A stretch of 64,000 bases of DNA, taken from the NCBI RefSeq assembly GCF_014904705.1, contig NZ_JACZCQ010000004.1, positions 124,001 to 188,000 on the forward strand. The letters are read 5' to 3'. The position numbers were made by a program, and so were the translations under genes. The stretch's first letter is position 1; each line of letters starts with the position of its first letter. Below, in pieces: positions 17,167 to 25,144 of this stretch. Under the pieces are notes generated by a model. It was not told the origin of the DNA. It made no database searches and saw nothing but the letters and a program-made list of their open reading frames with translations. Source of the DNA: Nisaea sediminum (GTDB taxonomy: Bacteria > Pseudomonadota > Alphaproteobacteria > Thalassobaculales > Thalassobaculaceae).

Positions 17167-17892
17167 TTACCCCAGATTGTTCCTAAGCACCTCCGCGAGA
17201 CCAGCAGGGTCCGCAACCTCGTCGCTTCGACCAGACACAGAGATCGCCCCGATCAGAGCTTCCCCGTCGCGCCACGGCACCGCAACGCAACGCAAGCCGG
17301 GAAGGAGCTCCTCATCGTCGAGCGCGTACCCGTCCCGCCTCACGTCCTCCAGCGCCTTGGCCAAAAGCGAAGGATCGACGATTGTCTGATTCGTCTGCCG
17401 GACGAGAGGAAGTTCCGGCTGCGAGTCGTCCTCCGCAAGCAGCACCTTTCCCACCGCCGTACAGTGAAGCGGACCGCGCCATCCGATCCTGCTCGCCATC
17501 GGCATCGCCTCGGGCCCGTCACGTTTCGCGACAAACGCAGCCGTATTGCCGTCCCGTACGGCGAGGTGCGCCGTCAAGCCGGTTGCGGCGACGATGCGGT
17601 CGAGGATGGGCTGAACCCGCTGCTGAAACATATCGACCGAGCGCGCTCTCACGCCAAGCTCGTGCAGCCGGAGCGTGAGGTGGTGACGTTTCCCATCCAT
17701 GCCGGTGATCTTGCGGGCAGCGAGCGTTCGCAGCAGGCGATACACAGTGGGGCGCGGCAGGCCAGTCGTGCGGGCAATCTCCGAGACCGTCGCCGTGCCA
17801 TGGACCGACAACATCTCTATGAGGTCGACGGCGTGATCGACGCTGCTGATCACGCCGCTCGTCGATTTCGGCTTTGCCAATTCGGGTTCCAA
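17167..17892 (-). CDS. IclR-family transcriptional regulator
   Basis: An IclR-type regulator: N-terminal helix-turn-helix (SSVDHAVDLIEMLSVHGTATVSEIA, then GLPRPTVYRLLRTL) and C-terminal effector domain (HCTAVGKVLLA, RRDGYALDDEELLPGLRCVAVPW). The start is unresolved. No ATG precedes the domain in frame: TTG 17892, TTG 17880 (with GGAA upstream) and GTG 17853 are possible, and the frame is open to a TTG at 17958 inside the divergent gene. TTG 17892 gives 241 residues. It is divergent from the nitrilase across about 60 bp rich in repeats and probably controls that pair. Confidence 0.85.
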   Translation of the reverse strand: MEPELAKPKSTSGVISSVDHAVDLIEMLSVHGTATVSEIARTTGLPRPTVYRLLRTLAARKITGMDGKRHHLTLRLHELGVRARSVDMFQQRVQPILDRIVAATGLTAHLAVRDGNTAAFVAKRDGPEAMPMASRIGWRGPLHCTAVGKVLLAEDDSQPELPLVRQTNQTIVDPSLLAKALEDVRRDGYALDDEELLPGLRCVAVPWRDGEALIGAISVSGRSDEVADPAGLAEVLRNNLG

Positions 17893-17898
17893 TCTCTT

Positions 17899-17940
17899 AT
17901 GATCATATATGATACAAAAATGTTCATTATTGATACATAT
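17899..17940. promoter_or_regulatory. divergent promoter/operator region with palindrome and spaced repeats
   Basis: This AT-rich stretch lies between the IclR and nitrilase starts. It has a perfect 12-bp palindrome ATCATATATGAT (17902-17913), an overlapping ATGATCAT (17899-17906), and two TGATACA copies at 17910 and 17931, exactly 21 bp apart. That is about two helical turns, suiting a regulator bound to one DNA face. Confidence 0.55.
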
Positions 17941-17951
17941 TTCGGATCGCC

Positions 17952-18893
17952 ATGACAAGAACTCAAGTCGCTATCGCCCAGACGGGCCCGGTTCTCTTCG
18001 ACGTCGAGCGCTCTCTCGACAAGGTTGCGGACTGGACCGCGCGCGCCGCACGTCAGGGCGCAAAACTGGTGCTGTTCCCCGAGGCGATGGTCGCGGCCTA
18101 TCCGAAAGGTGCGATGTTCGGTTCGTATTTCGGCGGGCGCACTCGGGAGGGGCGCGATCTCTACCGTCGCTACCTTGAGAGCGCATGCGAAATGCCCGGC
18201 TCCGTGACTGAGCGCCTGGCGCAGATCTCGGGCGATAACGGAATTGCGCTTGTCGTCGGAGTGATCGAACGGGACGGTGGGACGATATTCTGCACCGTGG
18301 CGCATTTCGACGAGACCGGGCGCTTTCTCGGCCGCCGGCGCAAGCTGATGCCCACGGGAGCCGAGCGGCTCGCCTGGGGATTCGGCGATCTATCCGATTT
18401 GCGGGCTTACGATACCGGCGCCGGCCGCATAGCATCGGTGATCTGCTGGGAGAACTACATGCCGCTCCTGCGGACGGCGACCTACGATCTGCACCCGCAG
18501 ATCTATTGCGCGCCGACGCTGGATGAAAGGGAGTGCTGGACGGCCTCCATGCGGCATATCGCTATTGAGGGCCGCTGCTTTGTGCTGTCGGCATGCCAGG
18601 CTCTCCAGCGCCGTCAGGTGCCGGACGACGCGACGGATTACTTCGCGGATGCGGACCCGGACGCCTGGATCTGCCGCGGTCGCAGTTGCATTGTCGATCC
18701 ATTCGGGAAATTCCTCGCCGAGCCGCTGGTCGATGCGGAAGGCTTGCTGACGGCCGAGCTCGACATGGACGAGATCGCCCGGGGAAAATTCGATTTCGAC
18801 GTAACGGGTCATTACGCCCGGCCCGATCTGTTCCAGCTGAGACTCGACACGCGAAAGCAGCTGGCCGTTACGGGTATGGAGACCTCGGCATGA
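17952..18893 (+). CDS. nitrilase (aliphatic/aromatic nitrilase branch)
   Basis: This 313-residue nitrilase-superfamily enzyme has the complete Glu-Lys-Cys triad: E44 in LFPEAMVAAYPKG, K131 in RRRKLMPTGAERLAWG and C165 in VICWENYMPLLRTATY. ENYMPL after the Cys and PTGAERL after the Lys are characteristic of branch-1 nitrilases that turn nitriles directly into acid plus ammonia. It is slightly shorter than many nitrilases (about 330-360). Its stop overlaps the following dehydratase start (ATGA), so the two enzymes are made together. The IclR regulator is divergent. The natural nitrile is unknown. Confidence 0.9.
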   Translation: MTRTQVAIAQTGPVLFDVERSLDKVADWTARAARQGAKLVLFPEAMVAAYPKGAMFGSYFGGRTREGRDLYRRYLESACEMPGSVTERLAQISGDNGIALVVGVIERDGGTIFCTVAHFDETGRFLGRRRKLMPTGAERLAWGFGDLSDLRAYDTGAGRIASVICWENYMPLLRTATYDLHPQIYCAPTLDERECWTASMRHIAIEGRCFVLSACQALQRRQVPDDATDYFADADPDAWICRGRSCIVDPFGKFLAEPLVDAEGLLTAELDMDEIARGKFDFDVTGHYARPDLFQLRLDTRKQLAVTGMETSA

Positions 18894-19825
18894 TCGACCA
18901 CTCCGCAATCGAAGTCGCTGCAAACCGTATTGCCTCGCATATCCGCCGCACTCCCGTGATCGAGCTCGAGCCCGGTGCATTGGGCATCGACGCGACGCTT
19001 GTCCTCAAGCTGGAGAGCCAGCAGATCTCCGGCTCTTTCAAGATCCGCGGCGCGACAAACGCGGTCCTGTCTTCCCCGGAGCTTGCCGCCGGCGGGCTGG
19101 TGGCGGCATCGGGAGGCAATCACGGGGTGGCGGTGGCAACCGTTGCCCGCCGCATGGGGCTACGGGCACGTATTTTCGTTCCATCCATAAGCTCGGAGGC
19201 CAAACGCACGCTTCTCCGGGATCTCGGTGCGGAGGTCATTGTCGCGGGCGACGTTTACGTCGAGTCCCGGTCGGCCGCACAAGCGGACGCGGAAGCCAGT
19301 GGCGGATTGATGGTGCATGCCTTCGAAGCCGAGGAGACCATAATCGGCCAGGGTTCGATCGGCATGGAACTCGACAAGCAGGCTCCGGATCTGGACGCCC
19401 TCGTCCTGTCGGTAGGTGGTGGCGGGCTTGCGGCGGGCCTGGCCGCCTGGTTCAACCGACGGATTCCGCTGATCTGTGCCGAGCCCGAACGCGCGCCGAC
19501 ACTTCATGCCGCCCTTGCGGCGGGAGCCCCTGTCGACGTCGAAACCGGCGGCATTGCGGCCGATGCTCTCGGATGCCGTCGTCTCGGCGATCTGGCGTTT
19601 GAAACCTTGGCTACCGCCGAAGTCGAAAGCCGGCTGGTCGAGGACGAGGATATCCAGCGGGCTCAACATGACCTGTGGCGAGAAGTCCGCCTCGCGGCAG
19701 AACCGGCCGCAGCTCTGCCGATTGCCTGTCTCCGTGCGATGCCGCCGGACCGGATTGCGAACCGCCGGATCGGAGTGCTCATCTGCGGCGCGAACATCGA
19801 TCCGGCGCAATTGAGTGCCGGGTAG
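18890..19825 (+). CDS. PLP-dependent threonine/serine dehydratase-like enzyme
   Basis: This 311-residue fold-type II PLP enzyme has the Schiff-base lysine motif SGSFKIRGATNAV, the phosphate-cupping SGGNHGVAVA and the Gly-rich VGGGGLAAGL. It matches catabolic threonine/serine dehydratases and related eliminases, and has no C-terminal ACT domain, so allosteric isoleucine control is unlikely. ATG 18890 overlaps the nitrilase stop; the longer in-frame opening upstream lies inside the nitrilase gene. Pairing with a nitrilase suggests it handles the amino or hydroxyamino acid formed from a nitrile precursor. This is inference. Confidence 0.85.
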   Translation: MIDHSAIEVAANRIASHIRRTPVIELEPGALGIDATLVLKLESQQISGSFKIRGATNAVLSSPELAAGGLVAASGGNHGVAVATVARRMGLRARIFVPSISSEAKRTLLRDLGAEVIVAGDVYVESRSAAQADAEASGGLMVHAFEAEETIIGQGSIGMELDKQAPDLDALVLSVGGGGLAAGLAAWFNRRIPLICAEPERAPTLHAALAAGAPVDVETGGIAADALGCRRLGDLAFETLATAEVESRLVEDEDIQRAQHDLWREVRLAAEPAAALPIACLRAMPPDRIANRRIGVLICGANIDPAQLSAG

Positions 19826-19870
19826 CGAGAGTGACGCGATCTGGTTTCGCCCACATCGTGAACATGCCTT

Positions 19871-21409
19871 TCATTCAGCGTCGACCAGCGCAGTGAACAG
19901 GTTCGGATTGCCGAAACTGCCGAGCCCGGTCGTCGCCGAATAGCCGCTTGTCGCGTCATATCCGGTATTCGTCCCGGCCGGCTTGTTGTTGCCGCTGGTG
20001 ACCGGCTTCAGCAGTGAGGGGTTGCCATAGAGCAGCGGATTGAGAAAGCCGACCGGTGGCTTCTGCTTCTCCGCCCGTGCGGCATTCACCAGCGCGGTGA
20101 AACCGGCCCAGAGCGGGGCGACGGCGCTGGTGCCGCCGACCGGCGAGGGGTTGCCGTCGACGAAGACCCAGAAGCCGCTCTGCGGGTCCGCGTCGGCCGC
20201 GACGTCGGGCACGCCGCGTCCGGCCTGCCCGCTTTCGAGATTGACCGGCACAGACGCGTTCGCCTGGTAGGCGGGCAGCGGCCAGACCCGGGAAACGCCA
20301 CCGCCGGTCCCGGCCGCGCCGCTGTTCCAGACCGTTTCGGAGGCGATCGCGCCACCGGACGTATCCAGCAGAGTGCCGCCGCAGCCGGTCGCCCAGGGAC
20401 TGGAGGCGGGGAAGTTCACATGTACCCGCCCGTCGCGCACCCCGTCCGGAGCGAGCAGGTCGCCCGATGAAATAAAGACGCTGACACCGAGCCGGGCGGC
20501 GTCGGCGAGCGCCCGGTTCATCGCCTGCATCCCGGCCTGGCTCCAGCCCTCCTCCGCCCCGCCCCAGCTGATCGAGATCACCGAGGGCGCGTTCTGCTGG
20601 TCGTGCAGCGCGTCGAGCGTCGCGTCGACGAAGCTGCGCGCCGCGTTCGCGGCGAAATAGACGGCGAGCCGCGCGCCCGGTGCTGCGCCCGCGACCACCT
20701 GCATGTCGAGCGCGACCTCAACGCTCGCTCCGGCGCCACCGGCGAAGTCCTGACTCCCCCCGTCGACCGAGAGCGCAACGATCTCCGGCACCGGGACGCC
20801 CATGGCCCTTGCCGCCACGGCCATATCCGACTGCAGATAGCCGCCGCCGAATTCCAGGATCGCGACGGTCTGCCCCGCTGCGGATTGCTGCGGAAAGCCG
20901 TAGAGCGTGGCGATCCGGTTCGCAAGCATCGGCTTCGCCGCGCCGACATCGAGCACCGGCTGGAGATGCGAGCGCCCGACGGGAGCGGTCTCATGCCCGA
21001 GGATGGCCTCAAGCAGTTCGGCGAGACCCGCCGGACAATAGAGCGGGCCCCAGTATCCGCGATACCGTCCGCGTGGGTGATGGAAGTGGGCAAGCCGTAT
21101 CCGGAACGCCGCCTCGTGCCGGTAAGCGGGGCCGGTAAGCTTGACGCGGAGCTTTGCGGGCTCGACAGCCGTCAGGGTGAAGCCATTCCGCCCGGCATAG
21201 GCCGCGATCCGCGAGATCGCATCGCGTGTCGCGCTCCGCCGCGTTGCCGCAAGCTCCACCCGTGTGACACGACCCGACGCGCCGGGCTCCGGATCTTTCA
21301 GTAGCAGGCTGATCTCGATCGGCTCGTTCGGATCCACATCGGCAATTCGGGTCGATCCTTCGAGAACCTTTCCAGTACTGTTCGGGAAATCGATGACGGC
21401 ATCGGACAT
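19871..21409 (-). CDS. sedolisin-type serine-carboxyl peptidase (S53, kumamolisin-like)
   Basis: A 512-residue S53 peptidase. The N-terminal pro-domain (about 1-160) is followed by the catalytic domain, with Glu/Asp in VEVALDMQVV (E231, D235), the oxyanion Asp in FISSGD (D317) and the nucleophile in GGTSAVAPLWAGF (S428). A Gly/Asn/Thr-rich C-terminal segment ending in TTGLGSFGNPNLF matches the calcium site. Sedolisins act at acidic pH after self-removal of the pro-domain. No signal peptide is visible: the protein begins MSDAVIDFPN. Export by another route or intracellular action is possible. GGAGCG precedes the ATG. Confidence 0.88.
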   Translation of the reverse strand: MSDAVIDFPNSTGKVLEGSTRIADVDPNEPIEISLLLKDPEPGASGRVTRVELAATRRSATRDAISRIAAYAGRNGFTLTAVEPAKLRVKLTGPAYRHEAAFRIRLAHFHHPRGRYRGYWGPLYCPAGLAELLEAILGHETAPVGRSHLQPVLDVGAAKPMLANRIATLYGFPQQSAAGQTVAILEFGGGYLQSDMAVAARAMGVPVPEIVALSVDGGSQDFAGGAGASVEVALDMQVVAGAAPGARLAVYFAANAARSFVDATLDALHDQQNAPSVISISWGGAEEGWSQAGMQAMNRALADAARLGVSVFISSGDLLAPDGVRDGRVHVNFPASSPWATGCGGTLLDTSGGAIASETVWNSGAAGTGGGVSRVWPLPAYQANASVPVNLESGQAGRGVPDVAADADPQSGFWVFVDGNPSPVGGTSAVAPLWAGFTALVNAARAEKQKPPVGFLNPLLYGNPSLLKPVTSGNNKPAGTNTGYDATSGYSATTGLGSFGNPNLFTALVDAE

Positions 21410-21575
21410 GGCTACGCTCCTTCCGGTCGCATGAGGTGCAACCGGTAGACGCGTGAGCGGTTCAATCCGGGAAGCGAAAGCGCGCGGGCGCCGGGCGCCG
21501 GAACTTGGCTATGGAGCCGTATGCCGGTTCTGCTATGAAAACCGGGTTCAGCGAACCGCGCCCAAGGGATGATCC

Positions 21576-22568
21576 GTGTACTATCTGACCGTCTGCGCGA
21601 TTTTTCAGAACGAGGCCAGCTATCTCGCCGAATGGCTGACCCATTACGAGCTGCAGGGCGTCGAGCATTTTTATCTCTATGACGATTTGAGCGCCGACGA
21701 TCCGGAGACTGTCCTGAAGCCCTGGCTGGATCGCGGCATGGTCACGTTGAACAGGGCCGCCCGGACCACGAACCGCCAGCGCGCCGCCTACGAGCACTGC
21801 ATCCGGACCCATCGCGGAGAGACGTTCTGGATGGCGTTCGTCGATATCGACGAATTCGCCTTCGCCCGCAACCGTCCGGAGACGCTGGCCGAGATCATGA
21901 CACGGTACGAACGCTTTCCGGGTCTCGGGATCAATTGGGTCTGTTACGGCTCCTCGGGTTTCGAGACACCGCCGGGACCGATGGTGACCACCAGCTATCA
22001 GCTCCGGGGCCGGCTGGACTTCCGGACCAGCGAGCCCGTGTTCCTGAAGGACGGACATCCACCGGGTCTCGTCGAAAGCTATTATCCCTACAACGCCCAC
22101 ATCAAAAGCATCGCGCGCCCGGACGCGATCGAGCGGATGCTCTCCCCGCACAGCTTCGCCTACCGCAATGGAGAGCCCGCGGTCAGCCCCAGCGGCGCGC
22201 CCATCGCCGGCACCAGGCTCGACGCCTTCAGCCAGCGGGTCGAAGTGAACGTGCTGAGGGTCAATCATTACTGGTCGAAATCACGCTCCGAGTTCCTGGC
22301 AAAGGCTGCTCGACGGCATGCGGACAAGGACGAGCATTACGGCGAACACATCGCGTTCGTTCGCGAGGCGGGCATGAACTTCGAACATGACCCCTCGATC
22401 CTGGTGCACAGCGAAGCGATCGCCGAACGCCTGGGCCTCCCCTTCGCACCAGGCACCGAGGCGGAATGGCGGGAACGGGAGGCCTTCCAGCAGGCCCGCG
22501 ACCTCAATGCCGAGGCGCTGGCACACCGCGAAATGCTGAAGGCGGCGGGGCGGTTTCATCGGGATTGA
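21576..22568 (+). CDS. GT92-family glycosyltransferase-like protein
   Basis: A 330-residue protein that begins with LTVCAIFQNEASYLAEWLTHYELQGVEHFYLYDD, the pattern of GT92 (DUF23) and related GT-A glycosyltransferases. A DxD-like VDIDEFAF follows near residue 90, and YWSKSRSEFLAKAARR lies in the C-terminal third. The family transfers sugars, often galactose, to cell-surface glycans. No other polysaccharide genes adjoin it, so its acceptor is unknown. It has no membrane segment and should be cytosolic. A terminator-like hairpin follows the stop, so it is probably monocistronic. Confidence 0.8.
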   Translation: MYYLTVCAIFQNEASYLAEWLTHYELQGVEHFYLYDDLSADDPETVLKPWLDRGMVTLNRAARTTNRQRAAYEHCIRTHRGETFWMAFVDIDEFAFARNRPETLAEIMTRYERFPGLGINWVCYGSSGFETPPGPMVTTSYQLRGRLDFRTSEPVFLKDGHPPGLVESYYPYNAHIKSIARPDAIERMLSPHSFAYRNGEPAVSPSGAPIAGTRLDAFSQRVEVNVLRVNHYWSKSRSEFLAKAARRHADKDEHYGEHIAFVREAGMNFEHDPSILVHSEAIAERLGLPFAPGTEAEWREREAFQQARDLNAEALAHREMLKAAGRFHRD

Positions 22569-22589
22569 CCGGAGCCGAAATCCGGTTTT
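22569..22589 (+). terminator. intrinsic terminator after GT92 gene
   Basis: A 5-bp CCGGA/TCCGG stem with a 7-nt loop is followed by TTTT, starting at the base after the stop codon. Short, but correctly placed to end the glycosyltransferase transcript. Confidence 0.5.
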
Positions 22590-22690
22590 AACCTCGCCTC
22601 GGCATGCGCGGCGATGGCGTCGCCGGTGACTTGGTTCAGGCATGCGTCTCCGCCACTTCTCATGACGGCGGGGTGATCCAACATCCTGTA

Positions 22691-22713
22691 CGCCCGGATG
22701 GATTATCCGGGCG
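22691..22713 (+). promoter_or_regulatory. hairpin in the leader of the creatinase operon
   Basis: A perfect 9-bp stem, CGCCCGGAT/ATCCGGGCG with a 5-nt loop, ends 33 bases before the creatinase ATG. There is no T-run. It could be an operator palindrome or a leader mRNA structure. Confidence 0.4.
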
Positions 22714-22746
22714 CTCCATGCGTCCGGTTCGGATATGGAGGTCAGG

Positions 22747-23967
22747 ATGACGCCGATCGGCGAACGCCCCACGCATTTCACCCGCCGCAACGGCGAGAAA
22801 GCCCCTCTGCCTTTTTCCGCGGGCGAATACGCCCGCCGGCTGAGTGGCATTCGCGGGATCATGGACGGTCTCGCGCTGGAGGCCGTGCTGTTCACCTCGA
22901 TGCACAACATCGCCTACTATTCGGGCTTCCTCTATTGCAGCTTCGGCCGCCCGTTCGGCTGCGTGGTGACACAGGATGCGTGCACCACCGTCTCCGCAAA
23001 CATAGACGGCGGACAACCCTGGCGCCGCAGCCTCGAGGACAATGTCATCTATACCGACTGGCAACGGAACAATTACTGGCGCGCCGTGAAGGACCTGATC
23101 GGCAAGGCGACGCGGGTGGGGATCGAGGGCGATCACCTGACCCTTCAGGCGCACGACGCACTGGAGGAAATTGCCGGCGTCACCGAGATCGTCGACATCG
23201 CCCCCGAGGCGATGCGCCAGCGCATGGTCAAGTCGCCGGAAGAGATCGCCCTCATCCGGGAGGGTGCGCGCATCGCCGATATCGGCGGTGCGGCGATCCG
23301 GGATGCGATCAGACCGGGCGCGCGGGAGATCGACGTCGCGATGGCGGGCCGCGACGCCATGGAACTGGCCATCGCGGAAGCCTTTCCGGACAGCGAGATG
23401 CGCGATACGTGGGTCTGGTTCCAGTCGGGTCTCAATACCGACGGCGCTCACAACCCCGTCACCATGCGGAAACTCGACGCCGGCGACCTGCTCAGTCTCA
23501 ACACCTTCCCGATGATCTCCGGTTACTACACGGCGCTAGAGCGTACCCTCACCCTCGGCGAACCGGACAGGGCAACCCTGAAGCTATGGGAAGCGAACGT
23601 GGCGGCGCACGAGCTCGGCATCTCGCTGATCAAACCGGGCGCGCGCTGCAGCGAGATCTGCGCCGGCATCAACCGCTTCTTCCACGAGGAAGGGCTGCTC
23701 GACTACCGATCCTTCGGCTACGGCCACTCCTTCGGCATTCTCTCGCACTATTACGGCCGAGAGGCCGGGCTGGAGCTGCGCGAGGACATCGATACCGTGC
23801 TGGAGCCGGGCATGGTGGTCTCCATGGAGCCGATGCTCTGGGTGCCCGAGGGCACGCCCGGTGCGGGCGGTTACCGCGAGCACGATATCCTGGTCATCGG
23901 GAAGGACCACGCCGAGAACATCACCGGCTTCCCGTATGGCCCGGCGCACAATATCGTGCCGGCATGA
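22747..23967 (+). CDS. creatinase (creatine amidinohydrolase)
   Basis: A 406-residue pita-bread (M24-fold) hydrolase matching remembered Pseudomonas creatinase along its length: RNGEKAPLPFS, YYSGFLYCSFGRPFG, SANIDGGQPWRR, YTDWQRNNYW, ARIADIGGAA, SLNTFPMISGYYTALERTL and SHYYGREAGLELREDIDTV. H235 in NTDGAHNPV corresponds to the catalytic His232. Creatinase splits creatine into sarcosine and urea without metal. ATG 22747 is chosen because GGAGG lies 5 nt upstream; an in-frame ATG at 22735 overlaps that site. It is coupled (ATGA) to a second M24 protein. No sarcosine oxidase, creatininase or urease gene is in the window. Confidence 0.9.
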   Translation: MTPIGERPTHFTRRNGEKAPLPFSAGEYARRLSGIRGIMDGLALEAVLFTSMHNIAYYSGFLYCSFGRPFGCVVTQDACTTVSANIDGGQPWRRSLEDNVIYTDWQRNNYWRAVKDLIGKATRVGIEGDHLTLQAHDALEEIAGVTEIVDIAPEAMRQRMVKSPEEIALIREGARIADIGGAAIRDAIRPGAREIDVAMAGRDAMELAIAEAFPDSEMRDTWVWFQSGLNTDGAHNPVTMRKLDAGDLLSLNTFPMISGYYTALERTLTLGEPDRATLKLWEANVAAHELGISLIKPGARCSEICAGINRFFHEEGLLDYRSFGYGHSFGILSHYYGREAGLELREDIDTVLEPGMVVSMEPMLWVPEGTPGAGGYREHDILVIGKDHAENITGFPYGPAHNIVPA

Positions 23968-25130
23968 GCGCCAGGACACTTGCCTTCGAAGAGACGGAAT
24001 ACCGGGCACGGATCGCCCGTGCCCGTGCGCGGCTGGCGGAGCGGGACCTCGACGCCCTGCTCTGCTTCGGTCAGGAGACCCACTATTACCTGACCGGCTA
24101 TGACGGCGGCGGCTACGTCTTCTTCCAGTGCCTGGTGCTGACGACGGAAGAACGTCCCCTGACGCTGCTCTGCCGCCGGCCAGACGTCTCCCAGGCCCGG
24201 GACACCTCGCTCGTCGACGAAATCCATGTCTGGCTCAACGCGGAAGACGCGGACCCGGCAGGACAGCTTCGCGACATTCTCGCCGGCCTCGGCCTTGCCG
24301 GCACCCTTATCGGGATCGAGCTCGAGACCTACGGGCTGACCGGCAAGAACCATGCGGCGGTACAGCAGGCCATGGACGGCTTCTGCACCCTCACCGACGC
24401 GAGCGACGTGGTCTCGGGGCTCCGGCTGATCAAGTCCGAGGCGGAGATCGCCTATCTGCGAAAGGCCGCGACACTGGCCGACGACGCGTACGACGCCGCC
24501 CTCGCGGTCGCCCGCGCCGGGGTGATCGATGCGGAAGTGACCGCCGCCATCATGACCACGACCCTGCGCGGCGGCGGCGATGTCTCGCCGGCGGGGCCGC
24601 TGGTGAATTCAGGTTCTCGGGCGATCTACGGACGCGGTGTCGGCGGTCCGCGTCCGCTCGACGACCAGGATCTCCTGATCCTCGAATATGCCGGGACCTA
24701 CAGGCGCTACAATTGCTGCATCGAGCGCAGTATCTCCATCGGGGGGCCGACAGAGCCGCAACGAAATCTGCATGCGCTGGTGCGCGACACTCTTCTGGAG
24801 ATGCAGGAGGCTTTCCGGCCCGGCGCGGCGCTCGGTTCCGTCGACGAAATCCACCGCGCCCGGCTCGACGCCGCAGGGCATGCAGAACATCGGTTCGCCG
24901 CCTGCGGTTATTCGCTCGGCGCGACCTACCGGCCGTCCTGGATGGACGTTCCGCCGATGATCTATGCGGGCAACCCGCTGGAACTGCGGCCGGGAATGGT
25001 CTTCTTTCCCCATGTCATGGTCGGCGATCCGGAAACGCGCCTCGCCATGGGGCTGGGCAATACCGTTCTCGTGACGTCATCAGGCTCCGAAGTGCTCACC
25101 CGGCATGGACTGGAATTGCCGGTGAGATAA
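23964..25130 (+). CDS. M24-fold creatinase/aminopeptidase-like hydrolase lacking metal ligands
   Basis: A 388-residue protein with the two-domain M24 architecture: N-terminal creatinase_N domain (ARARLAERDLDALLCFGQETHYYLTGY) and C-terminal pita-bread domain from about residue 155. Where metallopeptidases have Asp-Asp-His-Glu-Glu metal ligands, this one reads LILEYAGTYRRYNCCIERS, so the first two Asp are absent. It is therefore probably a non-metal amidinohydrolase- or ectoine-hydrolase-like enzyme rather than Xaa-Pro peptidase. It is coupled to creatinase by ATGA and probably acts on a related guanidino or amide compound. A decayed copy of its last 141 bases lies at 26373-26512. Confidence 0.82.
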   Translation: MSARTLAFEETEYRARIARARARLAERDLDALLCFGQETHYYLTGYDGGGYVFFQCLVLTTEERPLTLLCRRPDVSQARDTSLVDEIHVWLNAEDADPAGQLRDILAGLGLAGTLIGIELETYGLTGKNHAAVQQAMDGFCTLTDASDVVSGLRLIKSEAEIAYLRKAATLADDAYDAALAVARAGVIDAEVTAAIMTTTLRGGGDVSPAGPLVNSGSRAIYGRGVGGPRPLDDQDLLILEYAGTYRRYNCCIERSISIGGPTEPQRNLHALVRDTLLEMQEAFRPGAALGSVDEIHRARLDAAGHAEHRFAACGYSLGATYRPSWMDVPPMIYAGNPLELRPGMVFFPHVMVGDPETRLAMGLGNTVLVTSSGSEVLTRHGLELPVR

Positions 25131-25144
25131 CCCGCGCAGCCCGG

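Noticed and set aside
16974-17216. Possible small gene between gntR and iclR
   Set aside because: The translation is Arg-rich with no recognisable features, overlaps the end of iclR and has no ribosome site.
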